Below, piece after piece: positions 17,160 to 26,122 of a stretch of 64,000 bases of DNA (its first letter is position 1; the number at the start of each line of letters is the position of its first letter). The notes beneath the pieces were generated by a model. The model had not been told where the DNA came from and made no database searches. It saw only the letters and a program-made list of their open reading frames with translations. The stretch is from contig NZ_RZNZ01000002.1 of assembly GCF_008698145.1 (NCBI RefSeq), positions 49,456 through 113,455 on the forward strand, in the 5' to 3' direction. Made by a program: the position numbers and the translations under genes. The stretch is from Bifidobacterium vespertilionis (lineage in GTDB: Bacteria; Actinomycetota; Actinomycetes; Actinomycetales; Bifidobacteriaceae).

Positions 17160-17852
17160 ATGTATAAGCGTAGATTGCTTGTTTTGGTATCAATGCTGGT
17201 CCTTCTATGCACTTCCTGTGGTTCAAATGATAATGCGATTATCAATCAAGATTCTTTGCTTAATGGTATGAGATCGACTTATGGGCAATATACTGATTCA
17301 GTATTGGTTAATAATACATACAAAAATGAAATTAACTATCAATTGCAGCATAATGAATTAGCAAGAGATGCGGTTCAGGAAATAATGTCGGACAGTGTTA
17401 TTACTGCCGATGAGATGAATGATCTTGAACGTCAAACTGTAGGTTGTTTTGCGAAATATGGATACAAAGTCAATGTAGATTATTGGTTTGCAAAAGGTGG
17501 TGGAGTTTCTGCAATGAAAATAAAAACAATGCCACCTAATACACCTAAAATGAATTCAATTGAAGATGAATGTGAGTCAGCTAATGGTTATAGCATAATT
17601 GTATATGCATACTATAAAGCTCTGTATAATCCAGATGATATTGATCTAAATCCATATCGGTTCCAATGTTATCAAGAACATGATCTTGTTGATAAGGATA
17701 TGTCCTACGACGAATTTAATCGTCAGAGGAATGAGAATAAAAATCCTTTCATCGGCAATCCGCAAAGTTATGGCAGTTCCGTGCACGACGTGTGGTTCTC
17801 ATGCACGTCCGACCCACTGCACAACATCAGCAACTCGCCGTTGAAGAAGTAG
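17160..17852 (+). CDS. Lipoprotein 2 of the four-member family
   Basis: 230 residues; signal peptide MYKRRLLVLVSMLVLLC with lipobox CTSC (Cys20). Aligned with lipoprotein 1 it shares LNGMRSTY-QY-DSV, SD-VITADEMND-ERQ-VGCFA-YGYKVNVDYWFAKGGG and the C-terminus HNISNSPLKK. The gene is strikingly AT-rich up to about 17740, then abruptly GC-rich and nearly identical at DNA level to lipoprotein 1 for the last 110 bases. That suggests gene conversion or recombination at the 3' end. AAGGA lies 10 bases upstream of the ATG. Not followed by a peptide gene. Confidence 0.8.
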   Translation: MYKRRLLVLVSMLVLLCTSCGSNDNAIINQDSLLNGMRSTYGQYTDSVLVNNTYKNEINYQLQHNELARDAVQEIMSDSVITADEMNDLERQTVGCFAKYGYKVNVDYWFAKGGGVSAMKIKTMPPNTPKMNSIEDECESANGYSIIVYAYYKALYNPDDIDLNPYRFQCYQEHDLVDKDMSYDEFNRQRNENKNPFIGNPQSYGSSVHDVWFSCTSDPLHNISNSPLKK

Positions 17853-18002
17853 GCCGCGCCATGCCTTCCGTGCCATGCCACGCCGGTTCGCCGGCTTGTC
17901 GTCCGAATGGTCGGAATCGGCGCGATCGACGGTCTGTCAGCGAGGCGGAACTGTAGACTGAAGGCAACGTAGGGCGCGAGGACGCGCGGGAAGGAGACCG
18001 TC

Positions 18003-19160
18003 ATGTTCGGACATGGGAAGGACGGCGGGAAAGATGGCATGGGCGGCAGGGCCGCGGCCAAGGGCAAGGGACGCGGCGGCAGGCCGGGAGGCGGGTTTGC
18101 GATCGGAAGGCAGATGACCGCGCTCATCGCGGTGGCATGCCTGCTGATCGGCGCGGGCGGCGCGGCGGTGATGTTGGCACCCCATCCGCCACAAGTGCTG
18201 GCGCAGGCCAATGCGAACGCGGCCATGACCATCGAAACCCAGCAGGTCAACGACGGGCGATCCATCACCATCAGCGCCGAGGAGATCTCCATGGCGCCCG
18301 TGGTCGCGCCCCGGTCCGGCATGGTCACATCGTCGAACTGCAAGCCCGGCACGACGCTCGCCTCCGGCCAGTCGATCATGTCCATCGACGGCGCGGGCGT
18401 GCTACTGCTCGCCACCGCCGAACCGCTGTGGCGTCCTTTGAGCGTGGGGGAGAAGGGCGCGGACGCCGAAGGGCTCAACAACGCGCTCAAGGCGATCGGC
18501 GCGGGGGATGTGTCCGGGGACACGGTCACGCGCGCGACCATCGAGGCCTTCGCGGCCGCGGCGGACAAGGCCGGCGTGACGTGGGACAAATCGCATAACG
18601 CCATCACCATGCAGGACGTGGCATGGCTGCCCGCCGACGGCGTGACCATTTCCGGATGCCCCGCGCCCGTGGGGCAGATGATCGGTCAGGGCCAGCCCAT
18701 CGCCCAGCTGCCCGCCATGGCCGGCTCCGCCAAGGCCCAGTCGCTGCCCGAAGGGGCTGTGGCCGGCGAGCGCGTCATCCAGTCCGGCGATGCGACGCTG
18801 GACATCAGCGAACAGGGCGACGTGGCCGATCTCGCCGCGTTCTCCCGCACGCGCGCGTTCGCATCGTCCGGCAGCATGCAGGGCGGCACCCGTCAGGTCT
18901 CCGTGCAGTGGATGCTCAAGAACCCCGTCACCGTGGGCGTGGTGCCCGCCTCCTCCATCGGGACCATGAACGGCGAGCGGTCCGGCGGCGCGCAGGCATG
19001 CATCGTGGTTGCCGGCGGCTCAGAGAATACCACGGGAGACAGGGCCGTGGGCGTGAACATCGTGGGGTCGATGCTTGGGCGCACCTACATCCAGGGCGCG
19101 GACGGAAGCATTCCGTCCGGCAATGTGCGGCTCACGCCCAACGCCGGGGGATGCGCATGA
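18003..19160 (+). CDS. Membrane-anchored adaptor subunit of a MacAB-like ABC exporter
   Basis: 385 residues. Basic Gly-rich cytoplasmic start, one membrane segment at about 38-60 (MTALIAVACLLIGAGGAAVML), then an extracytoplasmic domain with a lipoyl/HlyD-like strand region (SGMVTSSNCKPGTTLASGQSIMSIDG) and a peptidoglycan-binding-like helix segment (GADAEGLNNALKAIGAGDVSGDTVTRATIEAFAAA, split here for length: GADAEGLNNALKAIG is its start). This is the actinobacterial form of a periplasmic adaptor. AAGGAG is seven bases before the ATG. It overlaps the ATPase gene by ATGA, so the three genes form one operon. Confidence 0.8.
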   Translation: MFGHGKDGGKDGMGGRAAAKGKGRGGRPGGGFAIGRQMTALIAVACLLIGAGGAAVMLAPHPPQVLAQANANAAMTIETQQVNDGRSITISAEEISMAPVVAPRSGMVTSSNCKPGTTLASGQSIMSIDGAGVLLLATAEPLWRPLSVGEKGADAEGLNNALKAIGAGDVSGDTVTRATIEAFAAAADKAGVTWDKSHNAITMQDVAWLPADGVTISGCPAPVGQMIGQGQPIAQLPAMAGSAKAQSLPEGAVAGERVIQSGDATLDISEQGDVADLAAFSRTRAFASSGSMQGGTRQVSVQWMLKNPVTVGVVPASSIGTMNGERSGGAQACIVVAGGSENTTGDRAVGVNIVGSMLGRTYIQGADGSIPSGNVRLTPNAGGCA

Positions 19161-19906
19161 GCGGGTCGGCGGGCGTGGTGAGTGCGTCGGCGGACGTGGC
19201 TGTTGGTGCGGCGATCGCCGGTGAGGCCACCGCATACGTGCACCTCAACGATCTGGGCCACGCCTACACGCCAGGCGACTTCCTCTTCCGCCACCTCAAC
19301 GCCACGCTGGTCGCCGGGCGCATCCATGCGCTGATCGGCCCCTCCGGTTCGGGTAAGTCCACGCTGCTCGCGATTCTGGCCGGTTGGCTCGAACCCACCG
19401 AGGGCGCGGTGGAACGCCATCATGCGGACGCGATGAACTGGGTGCCGCAGCTGCCGCTCGGCGTGGCCGGACGCAACGTGCTCGACCATGTAGCCCTGCC
19501 CATGCTGGTGGCCGGCGTGCCGCGCGAGGTGGCGAACGGCGAGGCGCGGCGGATTCTGGGCCAGTTCGGACTCGAGGACGTGGAGGACCATCCCTACGGC
19601 AGCCTGTCCGGCGGCGAGGCGCAGCGGCTCATGCTCGCCCGCGCGGCCGCCACCAAATGCGACCTGCTGCTGGTGGACGAGCCCACGGCGTCGCTCGACC
19701 GCAACAGCGCGCGCACGGTGATCGCGCACATCCGCGGTCTGGCGAACCGCGGGTGCGTGGTCGTGGTGGCCACGCACGATCTGGAGCTGCGCGACGCCTG
19801 CGACGATGTGGTGGATCTGGCGGACGCGCAGGACCGGGGCATTGATGAGCCCGCCGCGGGGAACTCCGCCACAGGGAATTCTGCTCAGGGGGAGGCGGCA
19901 TCATGA
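19157..19906 (+). CDS. ABC exporter ATPase, LolD/MacB type
   Basis: 249 residues. Walker [12 protein letters not shown] near residue 63, Q-loop VPQLPLG, signature LSGGEAQR, Walker B LLLVDEPTASLD, H-loop ATHDLEL. An unusual 28-residue Ala/Val/Gly-rich N-terminal extension precedes the domain, and a Gly/Asn/Ala tail follows. Powers the FtsX-like permease encoded next; joined to both neighbours by ATGA overlaps. Members of this class act as mechanotransmission pumps for peptides or lipoproteins. Substrate here is unknown, but the neighbourhood offers exported peptides. Confidence 0.88.
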   Translation: MSGSAGVVSASADVAVGAAIAGEATAYVHLNDLGHAYTPGDFLFRHLNATLVAGRIHALIGPSGSGKSTLLAILAGWLEPTEGAVERHHADAMNWVPQLPLGVAGRNVLDHVALPMLVAGVPREVANGEARRILGQFGLEDVEDHPYGSLSGGEAQRLMLARAAATKCDLLLVDEPTASLDRNSARTVIAHIRGLANRGCVVVVATHDLELRDACDDVVDLADAQDRGIDEPAAGNSATGNSAQGEAAS

Positions 19907-21018
19907 GCGGGCGACACGGCGACGCATCCTGGTACTGGCCCCTGTCCGAGGCCATGCGCGATCTCAAGGCCGGCGTGGGCAATCCGGTGCTGTGGGCGTG
20001 CGTGCTCATGGCCATCCTGCTCATGTGCGGGGGCGCCGACGCGCTGGGCGTGCGGCAGATCACGGACACCGCGTGGACCTACCGGGAATCCGGCGGCGAC
20101 ATCCTGACCATCAGCTCGCCCGGCGGCATCCGCGGACGTGACTGCGCGGCCCTGTCCTCGATCGACGGCGTGGAGGGTGCCATGGCCATGCGCGGGGCCG
20201 ATGCGGTCACGCCCATCGCGCTGCCTGACGCGCCGTACCCGGCCTACGAGGTGACCGGCGGTGCGCGCAATCTGGTGGACATCACCGGCGACGACGGCTT
20301 CGTGATCGCGGACAAGGTGGCCCAGCAGCTCGGACTTGCGGCCGGGGACGATCTGGTCACCGAGGACGGCGTGCGGCACCGGGTCACCGGTACCTTCGCG
20401 TGGCCCAGCGACGGCAGACTGCCCCAATACGCCTCCACCGTCCTGCTCGCCGTGCCCGCCACCGACCTCGACACCATGTTCGATGCCTGCTGGGTGCGCG
20501 CCTGGCCCATGACCACGCAGGTGCGCGACGCCCTGAACTCGGTGGTCTCCAAGGCGGACGCCTCCGTTCCGGGACTCGGCGACATGCCCACGCCCGCCAA
20601 ACTGAACCCGCTGCTCGCCGGCGTAGCGCCCGGTGCGGCCGACTATAAGGCGCGCTTCACCCGGTTCGCGGTCATCCCGGCGATGCTGCTCGCCGCCGTG
20701 ACGGGTGCGGCGAGCGTACTGCAACGTCGCGTGGAGATCGCCATGCTCAGGCAGTTCGGAGCCTCCGGTCCGCAGGTCGCGGAGAAGATGCTCGCAGTGG
20801 CGCTCGGCTGGTCGATTCCGGCAGCGCTTGCGTCCCTGGGCGCTCTGTGCCTGATGCTGGCGCCCGGTGCGGGATCGCTTCCGGATGCTCTGGCATTGGT
20901 GTGCGATGTGGGCCTGCGCGTGGTCGCGGGCGGGCTCGCCGGACTGTATCTGGGCGTGATCGCGGCGTCCTGCTCCGTCAGTCCGAGCGCTCTGCCGTCG
21001 CTGGTGAGGATCCGGTAG
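19903..21018 (+). CDS. FtsX/MacB-like ABC permease
   Basis: 371 residues. One N-terminal membrane segment (PVLWACVLMAILLMCGG), a large extracytoplasmic domain (about 55-245) and three C-terminal segments (FAVIPAMLLAAVTGAASVL; MLAVALGWSIPAALASLGALCLML; LRVVAGGLAGLYLGVIAASC), the 1+3 topology of the FtsX/MacB family. The segment RRVEIAMLRQFGAS is the usual coupling motif. It ends the three-gene exporter operon. Its likely role is extrusion of a peptide or resistance to one. Confidence 0.85.
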   Translation: MSGRHGDASWYWPLSEAMRDLKAGVGNPVLWACVLMAILLMCGGADALGVRQITDTAWTYRESGGDILTISSPGGIRGRDCAALSSIDGVEGAMAMRGADAVTPIALPDAPYPAYEVTGGARNLVDITGDDGFVIADKVAQQLGLAAGDDLVTEDGVRHRVTGTFAWPSDGRLPQYASTVLLAVPATDLDTMFDACWVRAWPMTTQVRDALNSVVSKADASVPGLGDMPTPAKLNPLLAGVAPGAADYKARFTRFAVIPAMLLAAVTGAASVLQRRVEIAMLRQFGASGPQVAEKMLAVALGWSIPAALASLGALCLMLAPGAGSLPDALALVCDVGLRVVAGGLAGLYLGVIAASCSVSPSALPSLVRIR

Positions 21019-21029
21019 CCCTCGGTCCG

Positions 21030-21190
21030 TTCCAATCTGCGTGTTCGTTCCAATCTGCGCCTTCGAAATCGCAGATTGGAACGAGTCTGCGTCTAGCGGC
21101 CTTGATTGGCTTTCCAATCTGCAGTTTCTTTCCAATCTGCGAAAATCGGGGCGCAGATTGGAAAGGTTGGGAAGATTGGAAAGGTTGGAA
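21030..21190. repeat. TTCCAATCTGCG hairpin family, copy 1
   Basis: TTCCAATCTGCG occurs at about 21030, 21048, 21112 and 21130, with complements CGCAGATTGGAA at about 21070 and 21152. They make at least two nested hairpins around GCGGCCTTGATTGG. A shorter relative in the other orientation lies at 41017-41132. It fills the gap between the exporter and pepX. Confidence 0.8.
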
Positions 21191-21272
21191 TGATCGTGCG
21201 GCTGGAACAATCGGCCAGCGGCTGGAGTACTGTGGGTGTATTGGACCGAGACCCAAGGACTGGAGGGGAACC

Positions 21273-23303
21273 ATGGTTCAGGAATCGTTCCGTATCGGCG
21301 CGGATGGAACAACCCGGGAGCTGTTTTCGTTCGAGGATGCGATCAGGCAGTTCGTGTACGTGGAGATGCCGTTCGACGGCGACGGCGACGGCAAAAACGA
21401 TCTGATCCGCGTGGACATCATCCGCCCGCGCGAGCTTGACGAACACGGCCGCGTCCCGGTGATCTACGAGCCGAGCCCCTACTATGGCCAGTTCCCCCGC
21501 CACGGCGAGCGCAAGACGTACCTGCACGATGATGACAAGTGGAACAGCCCGCTGGTCACCTTCCCGCTGTTCTACGGCAACTACTTCGTGCCGCGCGGAT
21601 ATGCGGTGGTGCTTTCGGACAGCGCCGGCACCGGCCTGTCGCAAAGCTTCTGCGACATCGGCGGCAGACGCGACGTCGCCTCCGTCACGGCCGTCATCGA
21701 CTGGCTCAACGGGCGTGCCAACGCCTACTGGTCGCGCGACGATCGCAGCGAATCGAACCGCGCCACCGCATACTGGGCGTCCGGCGCGGTGGGCATGCTC
21801 GGACAGTCGTACGACGGCACGCTGCCGATCGGCGCCGCATCCACCGGCGTGGAGGGACTGAAAACGATCGTGCCCATCTCCGCCATCTCCAGCGAATACG
21901 ATTGGTACCATCCCAACGGCTGCCTGCTGGACGGCGACGACGCGGACGGCGGCTGGTACGAGCCGTACAACTTCGCCGAAAGCCTGATGTCCACCGCGAA
22001 CGGCCTGCTGCAGCGCTTCGAGGTGGCCCCGAACGGGTACAAGGAGCTCAAAGAGGGATCGGACAAGGCCCACCGCAGCTACAACGACTTCTGGCGCGAT
22101 CGCAACTACCGGCTCCGCATGGACCGGTTCAAGGCGAGCGTGTTCATCGTGCACGGCGCGAACGACCTCAACGTGATGATGAATCAGGTCGAGCCGTTCT
22201 GGAAGCTGCTTGGCGAGTACGGCGTACCGCGCAAGATGTGGCTGCACCAGTACGCGCACGACGACCCGTTCGACTTCCGCCGCGCCACGTGGGTGAGCAC
22301 CATCCACCGCTGGTTCGACCACTGGCTGCTGGACGTGGACAACGGGATCATGAGCGAGCCGGCCGTCTCCGTGACCGATCCGCAGGATGTGTGGCTCGAC
22401 TACCCGACCTGGCCGGTGCCGGGAACGCGGATGCATGACTGGACCGTACGCGCGGGGAATGATGGCCCCGTCACCCCCGCGTCTTCCCCTGCGAAGAGCG
22501 ATTGCCCCGCGTCGTCCGCGTCGTCCCCTGCGAAGAGCGACTGCCCCGCTGCTTCCCCTGCGAAGAGCGACGGTCCCGCGTCTTCCCCTGCGAAGAGCGA
22601 CTGCCCCGCGGCTTCCCCCGTCATCCTGAGCGAAGCCCGTCAGGGCGAAGTCGAAGGATCCTCGGCAGGCCCTTCCGCAACCATCGCCGCCGAACCGTTC
22701 CATTTCAAGGGCGCGCGCGTCAAGGAATTCGTGCCGTACTTCGATCTGGACAAGCCGCGCGACGATCGCATGCTGGCCCTGAGCGCGCCGATCGAGCGGG
22801 ACATGCACCTGTCCGGCTCCCCGCGCATCAGCCTTCGCGTGAGGCTTGCGGCCACCGGCCCCGAGGCCGCGAAGACCACCGAACTGGACACGAACATCGC
22901 CGTGAGCCTCGTGGAGTACGGCGAGGGCAACTACGTGCAGCCCGATCCGGACCTGCATGTGATGACCGAGATCGCGGACAGGGCCAGCACGTTCGGCCAG
23001 TGCACCCCGCAGGACAAGGCCACCTACAAGGTCAAGGTGCCGCGCAGGGCCTACGAGATGGAGTACGTGGTCACGCGCGGATGGCTCTCGCTCGCGCATC
23101 GCGAGTCCTTCGAACGCTTCGAGCCGGCACCCGTGGGCCGGTGGCTGGAGGTGTCGCTGCCGCTTCTCGCCTGCGACTGGACCGTGCGCGCCGGCCACCG
23201 CCTGGGCCTGCAGATCGCCAACACCACCACGCGCCTCGCCAAGGTCCCGCTGGCCGACTTCGACGTGGACGTGGCCTCGGTGCGGCTCGAACTGCCGTAC
23301 TGA
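21273..23303 (+). CDS. pepX: Xaa-Pro dipeptidyl-peptidase / S15-family hydrolase with repeat insertion
   Basis: 676 residues. Alpha/beta hydrolase of the S15 family that releases Xaa-Pro dipeptides. Catalytic Ser179 in GQSYDG, Asp298 in HGANDLNV and His329 in QYAHDDPFD. The C-terminal jelly-roll (about 470-676: DRMLALSAPIERDMHLSGSPRI onward, quoted start DRMLALSAP) is intact. Residues about 403-448 are four PASSPAKSDC-like units encoded by 30-bp tandem repeats, and about 449-465 (PVILSEARQGEVEGSS) are a translated half of the CATCCTGAGCG repeat. Both sit in the interdomain linker and keep the frame. GGAGGGG precedes the ATG. No signal peptide, so cytosolic. Confidence 0.9.
   Translation: MVQESFRIGADGTTRELFSFEDAIRQFVYVEMPFDGDGDGKNDLIRVDIIRPRELDEHGRVPVIYEPSPYYGQFPRHGERKTYLHDDDKWNSPLVTFPLFYGNYFVPRGYAVVLSDSAGTGLSQSFCDIGGRRDVASVTAVIDWLNGRANAYWSRDDRSESNRATAYWASGAVGMLGQSYDGTLPIGAASTGVEGLKTIVPISAISSEYDWYHPNGCLLDGDDADGGWYEPYNFAESLMSTANGLLQRFEVAPNGYKELKEGSDKAHRSYNDFWRDRNYRLRMDRFKASVFIVHGANDLNVMMNQVEPFWKLLGEYGVPRKMWLHQYAHDDPFDFRRATWVSTIHRWFDHWLLDVDNGIMSEPAVSVTDPQDVWLDYPTWPVPGTRMHDWTVRAGNDGPVTPASSPAKSDCPASSASSPAKSDCPAASPAKSDGPASSPAKSDCPAASPVILSEARQGEVEGSSAGPSATIAAEPFHFKGARVKEFVPYFDLDKPRDDRMLALSAPIERDMHLSGSPRISLRVRLAATGPEAAKTTELDTNIAVSLVEYGEGNYVQPDPDLHVMTEIADRASTFGQCTPQDKATYKVKVPRRAYEMEYVVTRGWLSLAHRESFERFEPAPVGRWLEVSLPLLACDWTVRAGHRLGLQIANTTTRLAKVPLADFDVDVASVRLELPY
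22480..22665 (+). repeat. In-frame 30-bp tandem repeat plus palindromic half-element inside pepX
   Basis: Four units of CTTCCCCTGCGAAGAGCGAC type (30 bp, one separated by 9 extra bases) run from 22480 to about 22617. CCGTCATCCTGAGCGAAGCC...GTCGAAGGATCCT follows at 22619-22663. The second part is the left arm of the intergenic palindromic family, read in frame. Confidence 0.9.
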
Positions 23304-23350
23304 GGCCGTGGCCGGCGGCGTCCGGCGGCCACGGCTCCGATGCGGTCGCG

Positions 23351-24094
23351 TCAGTCGAAAGTCTGCACCGGATCGACGTCGAGGTAGACGATTTGGACGT
23401 TGTTGGCGATCTGGCAGGAACGCACATTCGGATCCAATCGATCGAACGACGGGAACTTCAGGTCCTTGCTGTCCTTTGCATAGTCCTTTGCCGTGTATGA
23501 CATCGGCACCACGTTTGCCTTGTGCAGACAGTCGACGATGGCTTCGTCGGGATCCTGATACAGGTTCGGATTGCCGATCAGAATCCCGTACAACAAATCG
23601 ACGTAGTTGGTTTCCTTCCACTCGCAGGAGGCATACGAGTTATTGCCCTTCATGCTGGCGCCGTCGATGGCGGCCTGCGAGATCATGCCGTTGGCATACC
23701 GTATGAGCACTGGTTCGGGGTCGCCCTTCGCCGTGACGCATGAGGTGTAGTTGGACCACGCGCGCGCATAGTCCCCGGGGGTTACGGTGCCGGTATCCAC
23801 TATGCGGCGGAGGATTTCCAGCTGGGCGTCGGAGGTTTGCCATTCGGGGTTCTGCCCGCGTTGCGCATAGACGAGTTGACGCGCCGCATACTCCTTGAAG
23901 GATTCCGCCAGCTTGGGCTTGGATGTGTTGGCTGGCGATGATGATGTTTCAGCGGGCGATGCACCGGTCTGAGTGGCATCCATTCCCGTTTGGCCGACCG
24001 TTCCGTTCGCGTTGCCCGCGCACCCCGCCGCGAGTGCGGTGATCATCGCGATGATCGTTGCCGCTGCCGTGATCTTGTTTCTCATGCTGTTCAC
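23351..24094 (-). CDS. Lipoprotein 3 of the four-member family
   Basis: 247 residues from a GTG at 24094 (GGGGGTGG upstream; ATG at 24085 also possible). Lipobox LAAGC with Cys near 25, then a Thr/Ser-rich linker. Conserved blocks are IVDTGTVTPGDYARAWSNY followed by TSC, YASCEW, GNPNLYQDPDEAIVDCL and VRSCQIANN. Lipoprotein 4 shares VTTAQYERAWSDFRTC, GNPSLYREPEDGVADCL and VRGCFAANN. It is divergent from response regulator 2 and carries the 17-bp motif upstream. The spacing of Cys suggests two disulfides in the mature domain. Confidence 0.78.
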   Translation of the reverse strand: MNSMRNKITAAATIIAMITALAAGCAGNANGTVGQTGMDATQTGASPAETSSSPANTSKPKLAESFKEYAARQLVYAQRGQNPEWQTSDAQLEILRRIVDTGTVTPGDYARAWSNYTSCVTAKGDPEPVLIRYANGMISQAAIDGASMKGNNSYASCEWKETNYVDLLYGILIGNPNLYQDPDEAIVDCLHKANVVPMSYTAKDYAKDSKDLKFPSFDRLDPNVRSCQIANNVQIVYLDVDPVQTFD

Positions 24095-24192
24095 GATGCC
24101 ACCCCCGCGTTCCGCATTGATCTACCTCGATCAACTGAGTCCAGTATACAGTATGGGGATGTTCGTGGATCGTGGAATGATGCAAGCCAGAC

Positions 24193-24209
24193 CGGTAGTA
24201 AAACGTGAA
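24193..24209 (-). promoter_or_regulatory. 17-bp conserved motif, site 2
   Basis: On the minus strand TTCACGTTTTACTACCG, 99 bases before lipoprotein 3 and 66 bases from the divergent regulator start. A dyad ACGTG-N8-CACGT overlaps it. A separate short palindrome CTACACTGGTGTAG lies at 24241-24254, nearer the regulator. Confidence 0.5.
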
Positions 24210-24274
24210 TGGATACACGTCCAACCCTTTCTCGGTATGTCTACACTGGTGTAGAAGCCACCAAGGAGTCATAA

Positions 24275-24931
24275 ATGCGGCAGCCAAACTTAAGGACGAC
24301 CTTCACCGTCGCGATCGTGGACAATGATCCGATGTCCCTCAAATCCATCACATCGCTTGTCGCATCCTCCCTGCCGCAGGTTCGGATCCTGTGGGCTGTG
24401 GAACAGGGCAGTCAAGCGGTCTGCCTTGCCACCAAGTCCGATTCCCAGCCCGATGTGCTGCTGGTGGACATGTCCATGGAGGACATGCCGGGATCCATGG
24501 TTTGCAGACGTATCCGTCGGGCCACGGATCAGGTGTCCCTGCTCGCAATGACGTCATTCTCCGTACAGATCTACGCAGACCAGGCTTGGCGAAGCGGTGC
24601 GCAGGGCATCGTCGGCAAAGGCGATGGCGATGAATTGATCCGGGCGTTGCTGGCCGTGGCCAATGGAAGCACGTACGGCGACGGGGGATTCGAGTCCGGG
24701 GCATTATCGCATTTTCGCATCCAAAGCTCTCGTCCCACGAAAAAGGATCTGCTGAGTGACAGGGAAATACAGGTTATGGATCTGCTTGCCGAGGGACTTG
24801 AAGATGATGAGATTGCGGAAAAGCTGAACATAGGGCGTACCACGGTCCGCAAGCATCTGCAGTCCGTCAAGCAGAAACTTGGCGCTCGAAATCGAATTCA
24901 AATGGTACTTCGATGGATGAAATCTGAATAA
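24275..24931 (+). CDS. LuxR/NarL-family response regulator (pair 2)
   Basis: 218 residues. Receiver with Asp65 (VLLVDMSMED), DND at 16-18 and Lys in GKGDGDE; LuxR HTH LSDREIQVMDLLAEGL then DDEIAEKLNIGRTTVRKHL. AAGGAG is eight bases before the ATG. The kinase follows 45 bases downstream; lipoprotein 3 is divergent. The first codons contain CTTCACCGTC at 24301, which recurs at 26121 behind the kinase. Paralog of the regulator at 14581-15261, and its 5' end is duplicated as a remnant at 16383-16433. Confidence 0.9.
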   Translation: MRQPNLRTTFTVAIVDNDPMSLKSITSLVASSLPQVRILWAVEQGSQAVCLATKSDSQPDVLLVDMSMEDMPGSMVCRRIRRATDQVSLLAMTSFSVQIYADQAWRSGAQGIVGKGDGDELIRALLAVANGSTYGDGGFESGALSHFRIQSSRPTKKDLLSDREIQVMDLLAEGLEDDEIAEKLNIGRTTVRKHLQSVKQKLGARNRIQMVLRWMKSE

Positions 24932-24976
24932 CAATAAGTTTAAAGCAATAATAGAGATTTTGGAAAAAGATAGTAT

Positions 24977-26116
24977 ATGATGCAGGTATTTCAATCAATA
25001 AAAGAACATACGAACGGTATCGTACTATTTGTGTTACCAATTCTGGGACTATCTCTATGGGAAGCAACGGTTGCACCGCCAAGCAATGCATTAAGTGCAA
25101 TTATGTATGTGATATCGCTTGTTGCGCTGATCTTGCTGACTTGGAGACCCCTGCTGTTCAGTCTACTACTGTTGGTAGTAGATATTGCATGCAGTATTAC
25201 TCCCTTCATTAACTCAACATCGTCTCAATTCTGGACAACATTGTTAGCCCTTGGATATATAGGGTACACATCTCGTATTTTATTAATAACAGCATCATTA
25301 ATGTTAGGCGTCATTGCTCAAAGTGTCCAAAGATATTTACAAATAGGAAGTGCCTCATCCGATAATCTACTATTTTTTATAATTATGATGTCATTTGCTG
25401 TACTGGCAGGATATGCTCTTCAGCAAAAGAATAATATATTGCAATTACAATTAGAAAAGAAGGATCAGGATCGGAAGCTTCAAATTGCTTTGCAGCAAAA
25501 CCGTATTGCAGAACAAATACACGATATGGTGAGCAATAATCTTTCCACCATTGCCCGTGAATCGCAGCAACAGCTACATCAAGACAGAAATCCACAATAT
25601 CAATCTTGGGTAACTGTTAATCATTTGGCAACTGATTCAATATCGCAATTACATCAACTCATTGATGAACTACTTGAGTTTGCAGAACCATCTTCCGTTG
25701 ATTCATCAGCGGCTGAATTTTCTAAGGCATTAGTGCAATTAGTTCGTGAGCAGCAGTATATCCTCGAAAGTCAAGGATTCCCATGCTTGATGAATGTCAC
25801 TGGTAATGTGAATCATACCCCATCTCTTGAAATACAACGCGAAATATTCAGTTTAATCATTGAGCTCAGTACGAATATCAAAAAGCACTGCCAGCAGGGA
25901 ACGGACTGCGAACTGTCCATACATTGCTTACCGGACACTATCGTGCTAAGCGAACGCTGCGTCTTCGCAAATACCGTCAATCAACAAGAAAAGCGGCACA
26001 ACTTAGGAGGCTATGGTTTGAAAACACGAAAACAACTCATTGAAAAGCTAGGTGGTCAATTTGTTTGGGAAGAAACAAGCAATGAGTGGACTTGTTATGC
26101 TAGCATACCTTTATAA
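24977..26116 (+). CDS. NarL-type sensor histidine kinase with multi-pass membrane domain
   Basis: 379 residues. Residues 1-150 hold about five hydrophobic segments (GIVLFVLPILGLSLW, AIMYVISLVALILLTW, LLFSLLLLVVDIACSI, ILLITASLMLGVIAQ, LLFFIIMMSFAVLAGYAL) with short loops, the type of input domain that senses membrane-embedded or peptide ligands. A short coiled coil leads to the phosphoacceptor His near residue 182 (EQIHDMVSNNLSTIARES), then an N-box LSTNIKKHC and G-box LGGYGLKTRKQLIEKLGG. The gene is AT-rich relative to its neighbours, a sign of transfer. It converges on the exported peptide gene, 6 bases apart. Confidence 0.88.
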   Translation: MMQVFQSIKEHTNGIVLFVLPILGLSLWEATVAPPSNALSAIMYVISLVALILLTWRPLLFSLLLLVVDIACSITPFINSTSSQFWTTLLALGYIGYTSRILLITASLMLGVIAQSVQRYLQIGSASSDNLLFFIIMMSFAVLAGYALQQKNNILQLQLEKKDQDRKLQIALQQNRIAEQIHDMVSNNLSTIARESQQQLHQDRNPQYQSWVTVNHLATDSISQLHQLIDELLEFAEPSSVDSSAAEFSKALVQLVREQQYILESQGFPCLMNVTGNVNHTPSLEIQREIFSLIIELSTNIKKHCQQGTDCELSIHCLPDTIVLSERCVFANTVNQQEKRHNLGGYGLKTRKQLIEKLGGQFVWEETSNEWTCYASIPL

Positions 26117-26122
26117 ATGTCT

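Noticed and set aside
23949..24287. Minus-strand frame of 112 codons over the regulator 2 upstream region
   Set aside because: It covers a promoter region and the lipoprotein 3 start in another frame; no ribosome binding site, and the homologous region at 16.4 kb has stops.
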